Positions 19,848 to 29,399 of a stretch of DNA of 64,000 nucleotides are shown here, in pieces. Each line of letters opens with the position of its first letter. Within the stretch, counting starts at the first letter, position 1. The stretch is from Bartonella harrusi. GTDB taxonomy: Bacteria; Pseudomonadota; Alphaproteobacteria; Rhizobiales; Rhizobiaceae. Location of the stretch: contig NZ_CP101114.1 of the NCBI RefSeq assembly GCF_024297065.1, positions 1,628,501 to 1,692,500 on the forward strand, read 5' to 3'. A program made the position numbers and the translations under genes. The notes under the pieces are model-generated. The model saw only the letters and a list, made by a program, of their open reading frames with translations. It did no database searches and had not been told where the DNA came from.

Positions 19848-19937
19848 TTTAAAACACTTTTTCTGTTAGGAGAAGAGACAAAAAGGGACATGTCACATAA
19901 AAAATTTAATGCCCCTATGGACAAGCCATCTTATTGA
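19848..19937 (+). pseudogene. Remnant of a biaA-like antitoxin upstream of bepB
   Basis: In one frame the sequence encodes FKTLFLLGEETKRDM followed by SHKKFNAPMDKPSY and a stop. This lines up residue by residue with the C-terminal half of BiaA (PKTLEILEQYARGDL, SLKEFNTLMDNAIL). The sequence just before bepB (ATAAGGAGGTCATT then ATGCCAAAAGC) also parallels the biaA-bepA junction. The inhibitory helix is gone. The remnant implies that bepB was born by duplication of a biaA-bepA unit. Confidence 0.65.
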
Positions 19938-19964
19938 ATCAAGTTTTCTTATAAGGAGGTCATT

Positions 19965-21593
19965 ATGCCAAAAGCAAAGTCAAAAATGAAAGGAATCCCC
20001 TCTCCTCATCATTATATCTATCCTGGTACCCATGTACTCAAGAATAAATATGGGGAAACGAATTTAAAAGTCTTTTTGGAAAAATGTTCGGAGGATAGAG
20101 AACAAGCAACGAAACTTCTGCGTAAAGAAGCGCTGCCAGAACATTTTGATTTTTCTTATCTCTGCCATATCCACCACCAGTTATTTAAAAATACCTTTGA
20201 ATGGGCTGGAAAGATCCGCACTGTTCCCTTCACATTTGCAGATGGCACCACAGCCTCTATGCCAGAAATGAAAAGAGCAGAATGGAACAAAGCTTTTGTA
20301 AAAGATGAGGAAATCCTTGAAAACTTACAAAAATTAGAGAAAATAATTGCTGAAAAAAACAATTTGCAAGGCTTAACGCGCCAAGACTTTATCTCTCAAG
20401 CGGTAGGAATATTTCTCTCTCTCAAAAATATACACCCCTTCGTAGATGGCAATGAACACACAGAGCAACTTTTCTTTGAAAATCTTGCCAAAGCAGCGGG
20501 GCATCAGCTTGACTTTTCGCTGGTAACACAAGAACGCATGATGGCTGCCTATACACAAGCAGCACAATATGGCAATCCAGAACCTATGTGGCATCTCTTT
20601 GAAGATATCTCCAATCCCCCCAAAATACGTATGTTACAATCCTTCATGAAAAACATGAAAGAACTTGGGCGCGATGTTGATGATCATCCTGTTATGACAG
20701 CAAAAGAAGGTATCACTTACCTTGGCATCTATAAAGATATTAATTTTGATAGCTTTATGCTCGATGCACAAGGAACTTACATCATCGGCAATAAAGAGCA
20801 GCTTACGCCAGAACAAATAAAAACCTTAAAATCCGGTGATACAATACTTTTTACAGCTCCAAAGGCGCAAGAACTTGAAAATACCTTTATTCCCAGAGAA
20901 ACACTAGCGCCTCTCACAGAAAGTGAGTTTGCACAAAGGGTTGCAAACAGTGCCTATATTCAAGCAGCTCGAGATCAAATTCAACATTTGTCAAAAATTG
21001 TTTATGGCAGCTCAAAAACATTAAACGAACAGATGGAAGATATTTTTAGAAATCCAGATTTAGGACGAAAGATTGCTCAGCAGATTAAACGCACTCCTCA
21101 TTCTATTGCTCCCCTTTCAGGTGTCGACTTTTTTTTCTTTAAAACACCAACGCGTGCAAGAGCTGAAGAGCATATTAATCCGCTTTGTGCCGCTGTTATG
21201 GATTATGCGGAGGCTATAACTTATAAGCGTCATGTCATCACCCAAGAACATCATATCGAACAAGCACGCTGTGGAAAAGCGATCGAAAAGCCGAGTAAAA
21301 ACTTGCAAAACCTGTTTTGCTTATCACCAGAAAAACAAACAGAAATCTTATCTCAATCTCCTCATTTATACCAAGAACTGCGTATTTTTGTACACAATTT
21401 AGATCACCGTTTCTCATTAGAGGAATATAATGCAATCAAAAATCATGATTATGTAACACTCGCGAAAACCATCGGTGTATCAGAACAAAAAGCAAAAGAA
21501 ATTACCAACACTGTTGAGAAGGCCAAAGCAGTCCATGAGCGAGTTTCTCTCCGCAAGCTCAATCGTTCAAATGTGCTCGCTATAGCCAACTAA
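19965..21593 (+). CDS. bepB: Bep effector BepB (degenerate FIC-OB-BID)
   Basis: 542 residues, closely parallel to BepA throughout (MPKAKSKMKG start, OB-fold, BID with KIVYGSSKTLNEQMEDIF). The FIC motif is HPFVDGNEHTEQ at residues 157-168: the catalytic His and acidic Asp are kept, but GNGR has become GNEH and the last Arg is Gln. The anion-binding residues for ATP phosphates are therefore lost, and canonical AMP transfer is unlikely; a different or no nucleotide reaction is expected. A strong AAGGAGG ribosome-binding site precedes the ATG. The C-terminus NRSNVLAIAN is a BID-effector tail. Confidence 0.9.
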   Translation: MPKAKSKMKGIPSPHHYIYPGTHVLKNKYGETNLKVFLEKCSEDREQATKLLRKEALPEHFDFSYLCHIHHQLFKNTFEWAGKIRTVPFTFADGTTASMPEMKRAEWNKAFVKDEEILENLQKLEKIIAEKNNLQGLTRQDFISQAVGIFLSLKNIHPFVDGNEHTEQLFFENLAKAAGHQLDFSLVTQERMMAAYTQAAQYGNPEPMWHLFEDISNPPKIRMLQSFMKNMKELGRDVDDHPVMTAKEGITYLGIYKDINFDSFMLDAQGTYIIGNKEQLTPEQIKTLKSGDTILFTAPKAQELENTFIPRETLAPLTESEFAQRVANSAYIQAARDQIQHLSKIVYGSSKTLNEQMEDIFRNPDLGRKIAQQIKRTPHSIAPLSGVDFFFFKTPTRARAEEHINPLCAAVMDYAEAITYKRHVITQEHHIEQARCGKAIEKPSKNLQNLFCLSPEKQTEILSQSPHLYQELRIFVHNLDHRFSLEEYNAIKNHDYVTLAKTIGVSEQKAKEITNTVEKAKAVHERVSLRKLNRSNVLAIAN

Positions 21594-21753
21594 GAAATGT
21601 AAAATTTGCATCTCCCTTTGCACATTGACGGCTAGGAGATCTTTCTCACCTTCTCCCACATATGAAAAAGGAGATCCGTTGAGGCTCTATCACCACTTTT
21701 TAAATGTATCGTTTTACAGCACACCCGGATAAAGACACTGGAAGTAAGAGACA

Positions 21754-23673
21754 ATGCCATACACAAAAACACAACTTACGCTTATTTTAATGCCAATCCC
21801 TTTAGGAATTTTAACAATATTCCTCGTTCCTCATTTGTTGTTGTTGATCACAAATGGTCTGACAAACCATCAAGTTTATTGGTATCTTCGCTCAGAACCC
21901 TTATTGGTGTTAGGACTGGTTACTGCTGTTTCCTTATTTTACACGCTCTTACAAAAACTACACCTACGCAAAGCGATTACACATGTCTCAGCTGTTTTTT
22001 TTGCAATCATTGCTTTTTACTACATTGGCAGTGAGATAACACGCTTAAGTCCCTATGTTGGTCAAAACGGGATAACGTGGAATTATGCTCTCAAATTTAT
22101 GGACCCCATGGTTACCTTTGGCGTTATTACTGGCTTTATTTTTTTAGCAATTCAAATTTTTATAAGCTCTCCAAATAATAACAAAGTCAAGCGTGCCAAA
22201 AAAGGCATTTTTGGTGATGCTGAATGGATGAATTTACGAGAGGCCGGAAGAATCTTCCCTGCCAATGGTCAAATTGTTGTTGGCGAAAGATACCGTGTTG
22301 ATCAAGATAATGTGTGCAATATTCCTTTTGCACCTGGCAATAAAACCACCTGGGGGAAAGGTGGAAAAGTGCCTTTACTTGCCTTTAATCTTGATTTTGG
22401 CTCAACCCACATGATTTTTTTTGCCGGTTCTGGTGGCTATAAAACAACAAGCACGGTGGTTCCGACCTGTTTAACCTATCCAGGCTCTATTGTTTGCCTT
22501 GACCCTTCCACGGAAGTTGCCCCAATGGTCAGATTTGCTCGGAAAAAAATGGGCAATAGAAATGTTATTGTTCTTGATCCCAATTCCATTTTAACAAAAA
22601 ACTTTAATGTGATCGATTGGCTTTTAGATGACAGTGTACCACGCACACAACGGGAAGCCAATATTGTGAGTTTTGCCAAATTGCTTCTCTCTGATAAGAA
22701 ATCAGAAAATTCTTCGGCGGAATATTTTTCAACACAAGCGCATAATCTTTTAACCGCTCTTCTTGCCCATGTGATCTTTTCAGATGAATATGAAGAAAGT
22801 GAACGCAATTTGAAAACATTACGGGGGATATTGTCTCAATCAGAAACGGCTGTTGTCAATCAACTCCGTATCATTCAAGAAACAACGCCTTCTCCTTTTA
22901 TTCGTGAAATGGTTGGTATTTTTACAGAAATGGCAGAGCAAACCTTTTCAGGGGTCTACACAACCGCATCAAAAGACACCCAATGGCTTTCTTTGTCCAA
23001 TTACGCTGATCTTGTTTGCGGTGATAACTTTGCATCTTCGGATATCACAAATGGCAAGACAGATGTTTTTCTCAATCTCCCCGCGAGCATTTTGAACAGT
23101 TACCCAGCAATTGGGCGGGTCATTATTGGTGCCTTTTTAAATGCCATGATTACCGCTGATGGAAATTATAAAAAGCGTGTTTTATTTGTCTTAGATGAAG
23201 TTGATCTTCTTGGTTATATGAATATTTTAGAAGAGGCACGCGATCGTGGTCGTAAATATGGCACATCCTTGATGCTTTTTTATCAATCCACGGGTCAATT
23301 AGTCAATCACTTTGGAGAAGCAGGAGCCCGATCATGGTTTGAAAGTTGTTCATTTGTTAGTTATGCCGCCATTAAAGATCTCCAAACAGCCAAAGATATT
23401 TCAGAACGCTGTGGTCAAATGACCGTTGAGGTAACCGGCACAAGCAAATCGAGAGGTTTGTCTTTGGGAAAGAGCTCTTACAATTTCAATTATCAACAAA
23501 GAGCTCTGATTTTACCGCACGAAATTATTCAAGAGATGCGTCAAGACGAACAAATTATTCTTATGCAAGGGCATCCCCCTTTACGATGTGGCCGAGCGAT
23601 CTATTTTAGAAGAAAGGAAATGTTAGCGGCTGCTGAAAAGAACCGTTTTGCTCCACAAAAAAAGAAAAGCTGA
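21754..23673 (+). CDS. virD4: VirD4/TraG coupling protein
   Basis: 639 residues. N-terminal membrane helices (LILMPIPLGILTIFLVPHLLLLI, then two or three more up to about residue 145) anchor a large ATPase domain. The Walker A region is GSGGYKTT at about residues 225-232 and Walker B VLFVLDEVDLLG at about 475-486. It recruits BID-domain effectors and hands them to the VirB channel. It lies between bepB and bepC, the order known from Bartonella. Confidence 0.96.
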   Translation: MPYTKTQLTLILMPIPLGILTIFLVPHLLLLITNGLTNHQVYWYLRSEPLLVLGLVTAVSLFYTLLQKLHLRKAITHVSAVFFAIIAFYYIGSEITRLSPYVGQNGITWNYALKFMDPMVTFGVITGFIFLAIQIFISSPNNNKVKRAKKGIFGDAEWMNLREAGRIFPANGQIVVGERYRVDQDNVCNIPFAPGNKTTWGKGGKVPLLAFNLDFGSTHMIFFAGSGGYKTTSTVVPTCLTYPGSIVCLDPSTEVAPMVRFARKKMGNRNVIVLDPNSILTKNFNVIDWLLDDSVPRTQREANIVSFAKLLLSDKKSENSSAEYFSTQAHNLLTALLAHVIFSDEYEESERNLKTLRGILSQSETAVVNQLRIIQETTPSPFIREMVGIFTEMAEQTFSGVYTTASKDTQWLSLSNYADLVCGDNFASSDITNGKTDVFLNLPASILNSYPAIGRVIIGAFLNAMITADGNYKKRVLFVLDEVDLLGYMNILEEARDRGRKYGTSLMLFYQSTGQLVNHFGEAGARSWFESCSFVSYAAIKDLQTAKDISERCGQMTVEVTGTSKSRGLSLGKSSYNFNYQQRALILPHEIIQEMRQDEQIILMQGHPPLRCGRAIYFRRKEMLAAAEKNRFAPQKKKS

Positions 23674-23779
23674 AAAACACCCTCTTATGAGGAATAACAG
23701 CATAAAAAAAGAAAGCCAAGCGTTCTCTTTCATAAAAGGCCATTAAAAAAGGATTTTTATAGAGCCCAACAAGGAAAAA

Positions 23780-24139
23780 ATGATGGAAAAGATCTTAGTT
23801 GCTGCGTCTGTCCATGCGTTCCCAACATCAGCGTCCCTTGTGAATACCCTCAAACAAAATCAACGGCGATCACGCTCAGCTATCCATTCCTTAAAAGCTA
23901 ATCAAAGAGCTTTTGAAGAAGACGACTTGGAAAGGAAAAGGACTAAAGAAGATGTCAATGATGACACCGACAATCAAAAAGAAGAAGGCTATCAAAGAAA
24001 GCGTTTTCTAAACAAATCAAAAAAGACAACGTCCATGCAAACAATTCGAACACACCATCAAATCCCATATAAAAAAATTACAAAAACGAAGAGCAACAAT
24101 TGCTACAGTCATCACACAGATCTTAAGACAGAGAATTAA
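23780..24139 (+). CDS. Small basic protein of unknown function between virD4 and bepC
   Basis: A 119-residue lysine-, glutamine- and arginine-rich frame preceded by AAGGAAAAA. It has no signal peptide, membrane segment or recognised motif. The 3' part overlaps, in another frame, a region resembling the BiaA C-terminus (24084-24240), so at least that part may not be a native coding frame. It could be a shortened antitoxin-like gene or a chance frame in decayed DNA. Confidence 0.3.
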   Translation: MMEKILVAASVHAFPTSASLVNTLKQNQRRSRSAIHSLKANQRAFEEDDLERKRTKEDVNDDTDNQKEEGYQRKRFLNKSKKTTSMQTIRTHHQIPYKKITKTKSNNCYSHHTDLKTEN

Positions 24140-24240
24140 GAGAATAAAACTTTTTCCTCAAAAATTTGGAATCGCAAAAGAATACGCAAAGGGGGAATTT
24201 GAATACAAAGCGTTTAGCACGCTTATCCACCAACCCCGAC
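24084..24240 (+). pseudogene. Remnant of a biaA-like antitoxin upstream of bepC
   Basis: One frame reads KRRATIATVITQILRQRIKR, then IKLFPQKFGIAKEYAKGEFE, then YKAFSTLIHQP. BiaA has KRRQAVDATINSHEI, EGITLHPKTLEILEQYARGD, LSLKEFNTLMDN at the matching places. The SHEIEG inhibitory motif is not preserved. The frame has no start codon and runs through the bepC start, so it is a fossil. With the bepB case it indicates that the FIC effectors multiplied as antitoxin-toxin pairs. Confidence 0.6.
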
Positions 24241-24256
24241 TCATAAGGAAAAAAAG

Positions 24257-25855
24257 ATGCTGGAGCAAAACTATCTGTATAAAAAGAGTAATACACTAAA
24301 AAATAAATATGGTATCAAAAATCCACACCAACTGTATACACGCAGTGCCCATGATACAGCCAAAGCAGCGGTAAATTTTCGCTTTGAACCACCACCACGA
24401 AAATTTAATGCCAACTACTTGAAAACGATTCATTGGAGTCTTTTCCATGAAACTTTTGAATGGGCCGGCTATATGCGTGATCAATCCTTTACCTTTGCAG
24501 ATGGCACAACTGCTCGTATGCCAGCAATGCGCCCCAAAGGTTATGAGGTCCCCTTCGCTATCGGTTCACAAATTCAAAAAGAACTAAAAAAATTAGAGCG
24601 AAATCTTCATGCCAAGAACAATTTACAAGGTTTATCACGCCAAGAGTTTGCTATCGAGGCCGCTGAAGTTTTTATGGCACTCAATCATGCCCATCCTTTC
24701 CGAAAAGGGAATGGACGTGTCAATCGCATGTTCATGGAAAAGCTTGGAGAAGTGGCAGGTTATAAAATTGACTTTTCTTTTATCACAAAAGAACGCATGA
24801 ATCTTGCCTGTATTGAAGCTATGCAAAACGGCAACCCACAGCCAATGAGAGATCTTTTTGAAGATATCACCCATCCCCAAAAATCTCTAGTTTTAAAAGA
24901 ATTCATTTACCAGATGAGACATTCTGGACTCCATGAAATCAACAATCGCCTTGTTGTTGCGGCAAAAGAAGGTGTCACTTACGATGGTATCTATAGAGGT
25001 TCTTCAGCAGAAGGTTTTGTTATAGAACTGGAAGACGCTTTTGTCGTGGGCCACAAAGATGATCTCTCACCAGAGCAAATCAAAAGCTTATACAATGGCG
25101 CCCGCATCTGCTTTGAAAAAACAAATGTTCAAAACTTACGAGAGTCTCTCATTCCGAAAGAAACATTAGCGCCTCTCTCCAATGAAGAACTTTTTGATAG
25201 GCTTCAAGATCATCCCTCTATTGAAAAATGCCGAAAACAAGTTGAGCATTTGTCAAAGCGTGTTTTTGGCAAGCAGCACGCTTTAAGAGCACAGCTAGAG
25301 ATCACCAATGCCGATCCAAGTTTGGGGGAACAGTTTGCCGATCAAATAGCGCAAAATCCTCAATCCATTTGTAAACTTGCGGGAAGAAAATTTTGGTGCA
25401 TAAAAAGCCCATCGCGAAGACGAGCTGAAGAGCATCTGCCGCAGCTTTGTGAAGCCTTTAAAAATTATGTAACAACAGCACAACAGACAAAGGATGAAAT
25501 TCTCGAGCAACACGCAAAGGAACAAAATCGCTTGGGCAAATCTGTTGAAAAACCCTCAAGAAACCTACAAACCCTTTTTTCTTTACCAGCGGAACAACAA
25601 AGAGAAGCCTTGTCTCATTCTCCTGCACTACAACAAGAACTGCATAAGTATGGGCGCCAATTACACAGTCGCTTGTCATCAGAAGATCATAAAGCCATAC
25701 AGGACCAAGATATCACTAGACTTTCTTGCCTGCTTGGCACCTCAGAAAGCAAAGCCAAAAACATTGCCAAAATCGTAGACCACACCAAAGAAGCACAATG
25801 TCAAGCACGCACCCTCAAAATCAGTCGCTCTTCATCCCTCGCTCTTACCTGCTAA
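24257..25855 (+). CDS. bepC: Bep effector BepC (FIC-OB-BID)
   Basis: 532 residues, the length of known BepC. FIC motif HPFRKGNGRVNR at residues 146-157: GNGR and both flanking residues are intact, but Lys replaces the acidic residue that binds Mg, a substitution typical of BepC that is expected to stop or change AMP transfer. The OB-fold and BID domain (KRVFGKQHALRAQLEI; SICKLAGRKFWCIKS) follow as in BepA. BepC is reported to alter the host actin cytoskeleton through the RhoA activator GEF-H1. C-terminus SRSSSLALTC. Confidence 0.94.
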   Translation: MLEQNYLYKKSNTLKNKYGIKNPHQLYTRSAHDTAKAAVNFRFEPPPRKFNANYLKTIHWSLFHETFEWAGYMRDQSFTFADGTTARMPAMRPKGYEVPFAIGSQIQKELKKLERNLHAKNNLQGLSRQEFAIEAAEVFMALNHAHPFRKGNGRVNRMFMEKLGEVAGYKIDFSFITKERMNLACIEAMQNGNPQPMRDLFEDITHPQKSLVLKEFIYQMRHSGLHEINNRLVVAAKEGVTYDGIYRGSSAEGFVIELEDAFVVGHKDDLSPEQIKSLYNGARICFEKTNVQNLRESLIPKETLAPLSNEELFDRLQDHPSIEKCRKQVEHLSKRVFGKQHALRAQLEITNADPSLGEQFADQIAQNPQSICKLAGRKFWCIKSPSRRRAEEHLPQLCEAFKNYVTTAQQTKDEILEQHAKEQNRLGKSVEKPSRNLQTLFSLPAEQQREALSHSPALQQELHKYGRQLHSRLSSEDHKAIQDQDITRLSCLLGTSESKAKNIAKIVDHTKEAQCQARTLKISRSSSLALTC

Positions 25856-26077
25856 CAATCAACAGAATGTTGAGCGTTTACCCTGATCTCTTGGCGCAAC
25901 TCATTTCCTCTCGATTGCGCCAAGAGTGTTCTAAAACATTACAAAAAAGTTCCAGCAAAACAAACCCCGTAATTTTATTTAAGTTATTGATAAAATATCA
26001 CAAAAAAACTGTATAAAAGACACAAACATAAATTACACTGATCAACGAATAGCGCGGAATCTTTGGAAGCCATTCAA

Positions 26078-26164
26078 ATGAGCACCTTTTGATAAAAGCT
26101 GTACCAGCATGAAGGTGGAGAGTGCACCAAAGAGGTTTTCTAAAATTTTTGAAAGGAAACATGC
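26078..26164 (+). promoter_or_regulatory. Conserved bep leader, copy 1 (bepD)
   Basis: Ends with GAAAGGAAACATGCATGAAA, which recurs exactly before bepE (about 27570-27590) and bepF (about 29480-29500). A related block further up (GGTTTTCTAAAATTTTTG) matches the bepE leader. GAAAGGAA is the ribosome-binding site. An out-of-frame ATG at 26161 overlaps the start region. Confidence 0.55.
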
Positions 26165-27256
26165 ATGAAAAAACATCAGCCAAAACACTATTCTCCACCA
26201 TCTAACCCAGAAGCTCTCTATGCAGCGGTTGAGAAGCCGAAAAAAGAGCAGGGCTCTCATAAACCAGAAGAAACTGTCTATGCACCCCAACACCCACCGC
26301 AAGATGCTAATCCCTATGCAAGACCACGCAGTGAACCAACCCCTCAAAGACCTGTAGACCCTTACGCAGTAACTGATCTGTCAGAAAATAATTGGCGATC
26401 ATCCCTCCAAGAACCAAAAAATTGGTATACAAGACAGCATGATCGTAAACCAGAGCCAGAACACCTGTACGCAGAAATTGATGTGAGTGGAAATGGAGGA
26501 CGCAATCCTACACGACCACTAGAAACTGTCTACGCACAGCTTAACATAGGAGGACGTGGCGGGCCAAGTTCTGCTCCACAAGAAGAGCATCTTTACGCCG
26601 ATCTTGACTTCGGCAGAAATGGAGGACGCAATCCTACACAATCAGTAGAAACTGTCTACGCAAAGCTTGGCATGGGAAGTGGGGGACCAGACGCCGAACA
26701 TCGAGAAAATCCTATCTACCAAAGTCCGGAGGCAAAAAGAAGAACAACACCTCCTCAGACAGAGAAAGATTTAGTGACTTCAGCAATTGCAAAAGATAAA
26801 GGATTCCAAGATAGTCTAGTAAGCGTTCAAGAATGGTGCGAAATTGTTTTTGGTAACGGGCATGCTTTGAACAAACAACTTGCTCAGATCCTTGACAATC
26901 CTAGCAAAGGACGTGACATCTTACAAAGTCTAATGGAAAATCCTGAGTGCTATTGTAAGCTTGCCGGTCAAAAAACGTTTGGCATCAAAAGCCAACACCG
27001 CAAACAAGCTGAAGAGGGTTTTGGTTCCCTTTGTGATGCTTTTGAAAGACATGTAAAAACTGCAGAAAAGCTACACAGAAAATTTACACATGAGCATAGA
27101 CAAGACAAGGGTGTTGAGAAAGGACAAGAGAGTCCTGAACACAGACATCATCGTCATCACCATCGTCACCACAGAAGAGACTCTGATTCTCCAGAACGTG
27201 AAACGCAATCACGCGGTAGGCAGCAGAGAGGAGGAGGAATGGCTTTTGCGATGTAA
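26165..27256 (+). CDS. bepD: Bep effector BepD (tyrosine motifs plus one BID)
   Basis: 363 residues. Residues 1-190 hold repeated tyrosine motifs of the EPIYA-like kind that host Src-family kinases phosphorylate: EALYAAV, ETVYAPQ, EHLYAEID, ETVYAQL, EHLYADLD, ETVYAKL and ENPIYQ, plus weaker NPYA/DPYA sites. Two of them form an internal tandem repeat of about 45 residues (EHLYA..D..GNGGRNPT...ETVYA). A single BID domain (about 215-310, QEWCEIVFGNGHALNKQLAQ) follows. The tail is His/Arg-rich and basic (RRDSDSPERE, RQQRGGGMAFAM), suiting the secretion signal. Once in the host it should recruit SH2-domain proteins. Confidence 0.88.
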   Translation: MKKHQPKHYSPPSNPEALYAAVEKPKKEQGSHKPEETVYAPQHPPQDANPYARPRSEPTPQRPVDPYAVTDLSENNWRSSLQEPKNWYTRQHDRKPEPEHLYAEIDVSGNGGRNPTRPLETVYAQLNIGGRGGPSSAPQEEHLYADLDFGRNGGRNPTQSVETVYAKLGMGSGGPDAEHRENPIYQSPEAKRRTTPPQTEKDLVTSAIAKDKGFQDSLVSVQEWCEIVFGNGHALNKQLAQILDNPSKGRDILQSLMENPECYCKLAGQKTFGIKSQHRKQAEEGFGSLCDAFERHVKTAEKLHRKFTHEHRQDKGVEKGQESPEHRHHRHHHRHHRRDSDSPERETQSRGRQQRGGGMAFAM

Positions 27257-27487
27257 GAGGGTATAAAAGAGAAACGCATAAATTTCTGCTTTTTATCTGA
27301 TTTCTTGACGCAATCGAAGGGAAAAGGTTGCGTCAGGGGTTGTTGTAAAATGTTATCAAAAGTCATCAGAAAAATCTCATGATTTTAGAGATTATGGATA
27401 AAACTTTATAAAAAATTTGTATAAAAAACATCAATATTTCTTAACAGAGTCTCTTAAGAGTGCCGAGAGACATAAGTCTTTACAAGC

Positions 27488-27583
27488 CATGCAAATAGGT
27501 ATGCTGTGTATAAAACCATCAAACTATCAAGATGGTGTATTCACCAAAAAGGTTTTCTGAAACAGTTTTGAAAGGAAACATGC
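27488..27583 (+). promoter_or_regulatory. Conserved bep leader, copy 2 (bepE)
   Basis: GGTTTTCTGAAACAGTTTTG followed by AAAGGAAACATGCATGAAAA, the same leader as before bepD and bepF. The upstream intergenic DNA (27257-27487) has no gene and also resembles the bepC-bepD spacer in places. Confidence 0.55.
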
Positions 27584-29199
27584 ATGAAAAAAAACCAACC
27601 GTCTCCTCCACGCCGTTCAGTACAACAGCTCATCAAACTCTACGAACAAACTGCCTCAGAGCGCACTGCCTCAGAAAACTTTTCCACAAAACCTGCCTCA
27701 CAAAGCAACAAACCGCCTTCTTCTTTAGAAAAAAAACAGCAACAACAACCTATAGGAACCATGCCAACGAGCAGTGAAGACGTTTTATCAACATCCGTTC
27801 CGTCTCAACCCCCCCCCCACTCATGAGAAGCGATCTCTCTGAAGGAAGCCACACTCTAAAAACCATAGACACCGCAATGGCCCAACAAGGAAGAAGGCTT
27901 TCTCCTATCCTGGAAGAAGATGAGGGCGCATTTCCCGTTTTCAGAGAAGAAGAAACTCTCTCCGTAACAGAAGCTCCGCAAAAACCACAACGTACAACAA
28001 GCTTGCAGAGAAACAGCACATCTTCTCAAGAAAGAGGAAGGCTTTCTCCTATACCAGAAGAAGATGAGGACGCATTTTTCTTTTCCAGTGAAGAAGAAAT
28101 ACTCCACGCAACAACTGTTTTGCAAAAACCACAACATGCAACAAGCTTGCAGAGAAACAACACATCTTCTCAAGAAAGAGGAAGCCTCTTTGCGACAGCA
28201 ACTTTACAAAGGCCAACAAGGGTTTTGTCAGAAGAACAAATAATGAAGCTCCTTCCCCACAGCCAATTGGTAAAAACATATCATGAAAAAATTGAAGGTT
28301 TGTGCCAAATTGCTTATGGCAAAAAAGATGTTTTACAAGAAAGAATGGAGGAAATTCAAAAAAATCCTACGATAGGAGAAGGACTCCCATGGCAAACTGC
28401 AACGCATCTTCAGAGTATTTCTAAACTTTCCGGTATCAATTTCTTGGGCATAAGAAATAAAGCACGCAGAAATGCGGAAGAAAGCCTTTCTGCTCTGTGT
28501 AACGCTCTTGATTGTTATAGAGAGGCCGTAATATATGCAAAAGAAGACTTGACGATAACTCCAGACACAATCCTCATGCATTATGAACAATCTATGGGTC
28601 GTGAAGCACTCGCTGAAATTCTACAAAACCCAGATCATCTTGAAAGGACGCAACAAGCACTGTCAAACGCAGAAATCTCTACCATGATTCAAAAAAATCC
28701 CGCAGTCAAAAGGCATCATGCACAAATTCAATATTGGAGCGAAGTTGTTTTTGGCAATGCGAATCTTTTTACAGAAAAAATAGAAGAGATTTTTCACAAT
28801 CCCGCTATAACAGAGGAGTTCACATGGCAACTTGCCGCCTTTCCTCAATCTTTACATCGCTACTCTGGTATCAACATGTGTGGCTTTAAAAACACCACAC
28901 GCAGACATGCTGAGGCAGGCCTTTCCCATCTCATTGACGCGGTTGACAATTTTGCAAATGCAGTCCATTTGCAAAAAGAGCAGCTTACAGCAGCGCATCA
29001 AAAACAGCTTGAGCCATCTTCTCAACAAGCGAAAAACTTACAAAGACACCGCGATTTAGAGAAACCTTCTAGAATCCCTGAATATTTATCCTCCTCCTCA
29101 AATTATGAGATCAGTGGAACCTCCAATACACATGAAAAAAGACCAGACGTTCGTCACCAAAAAATTGCATGCTCAAAAGCGATGGCTCTCGCCAACTAA
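27584..29199 (+). CDS. bepE: Bep effector BepE, frameshifted at a poly-C tract
   Basis: Two frames make one protein. The first (27584-27826, 80 residues, MKKNQPSPPRRSVQQLIKLY) has the N-terminus and leader shared with BepD/BepF. It stops in a TGA just after ten consecutive C. The second (from an ATG at 27823 overlapping that stop) gives 458 residues with two BID domains (about 146-245 and 292-395 of that part). One more C would fuse them into about 538 residues. Before the BIDs lie two or three repeats of about 47 residues whose motif positions read ETLSVTEA, EILHATTV and SLFATAT, i.e. the tyrosine of the LYAT motif is replaced. BepE is reported to protect host cells from effects of other Beps. 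The downstream part alone keeps BIDs and tail and could still be translocated. Confidence 0.85.
27809..27818 (+). repeat. Ten-base poly-C tract in bepE
   Basis: A run of ten C in an AT-rich gene, exactly where the reading frame of bepE breaks. Runs of this length are prone to slippage during replication, and also to sequencing error. Confidence 0.8.
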
Positions 29200-29399
29200 G
29201 CATATCGAAGTTTTCGCTTTTCATCCTGTTTTTTAACGCAATTTCCACAAAGCAAAAGAGGCAATAAAATGAAAAACTTTGATCAGCATTTTCCTTAGAT
29301 TAGCTCTAACTGGTTCATAGAATAGCATATTCGATTACAAATATTGATTATCATTTGCATAAGGAATGCAAAATCTTTTGAAAGCATTTCACTTGACCT

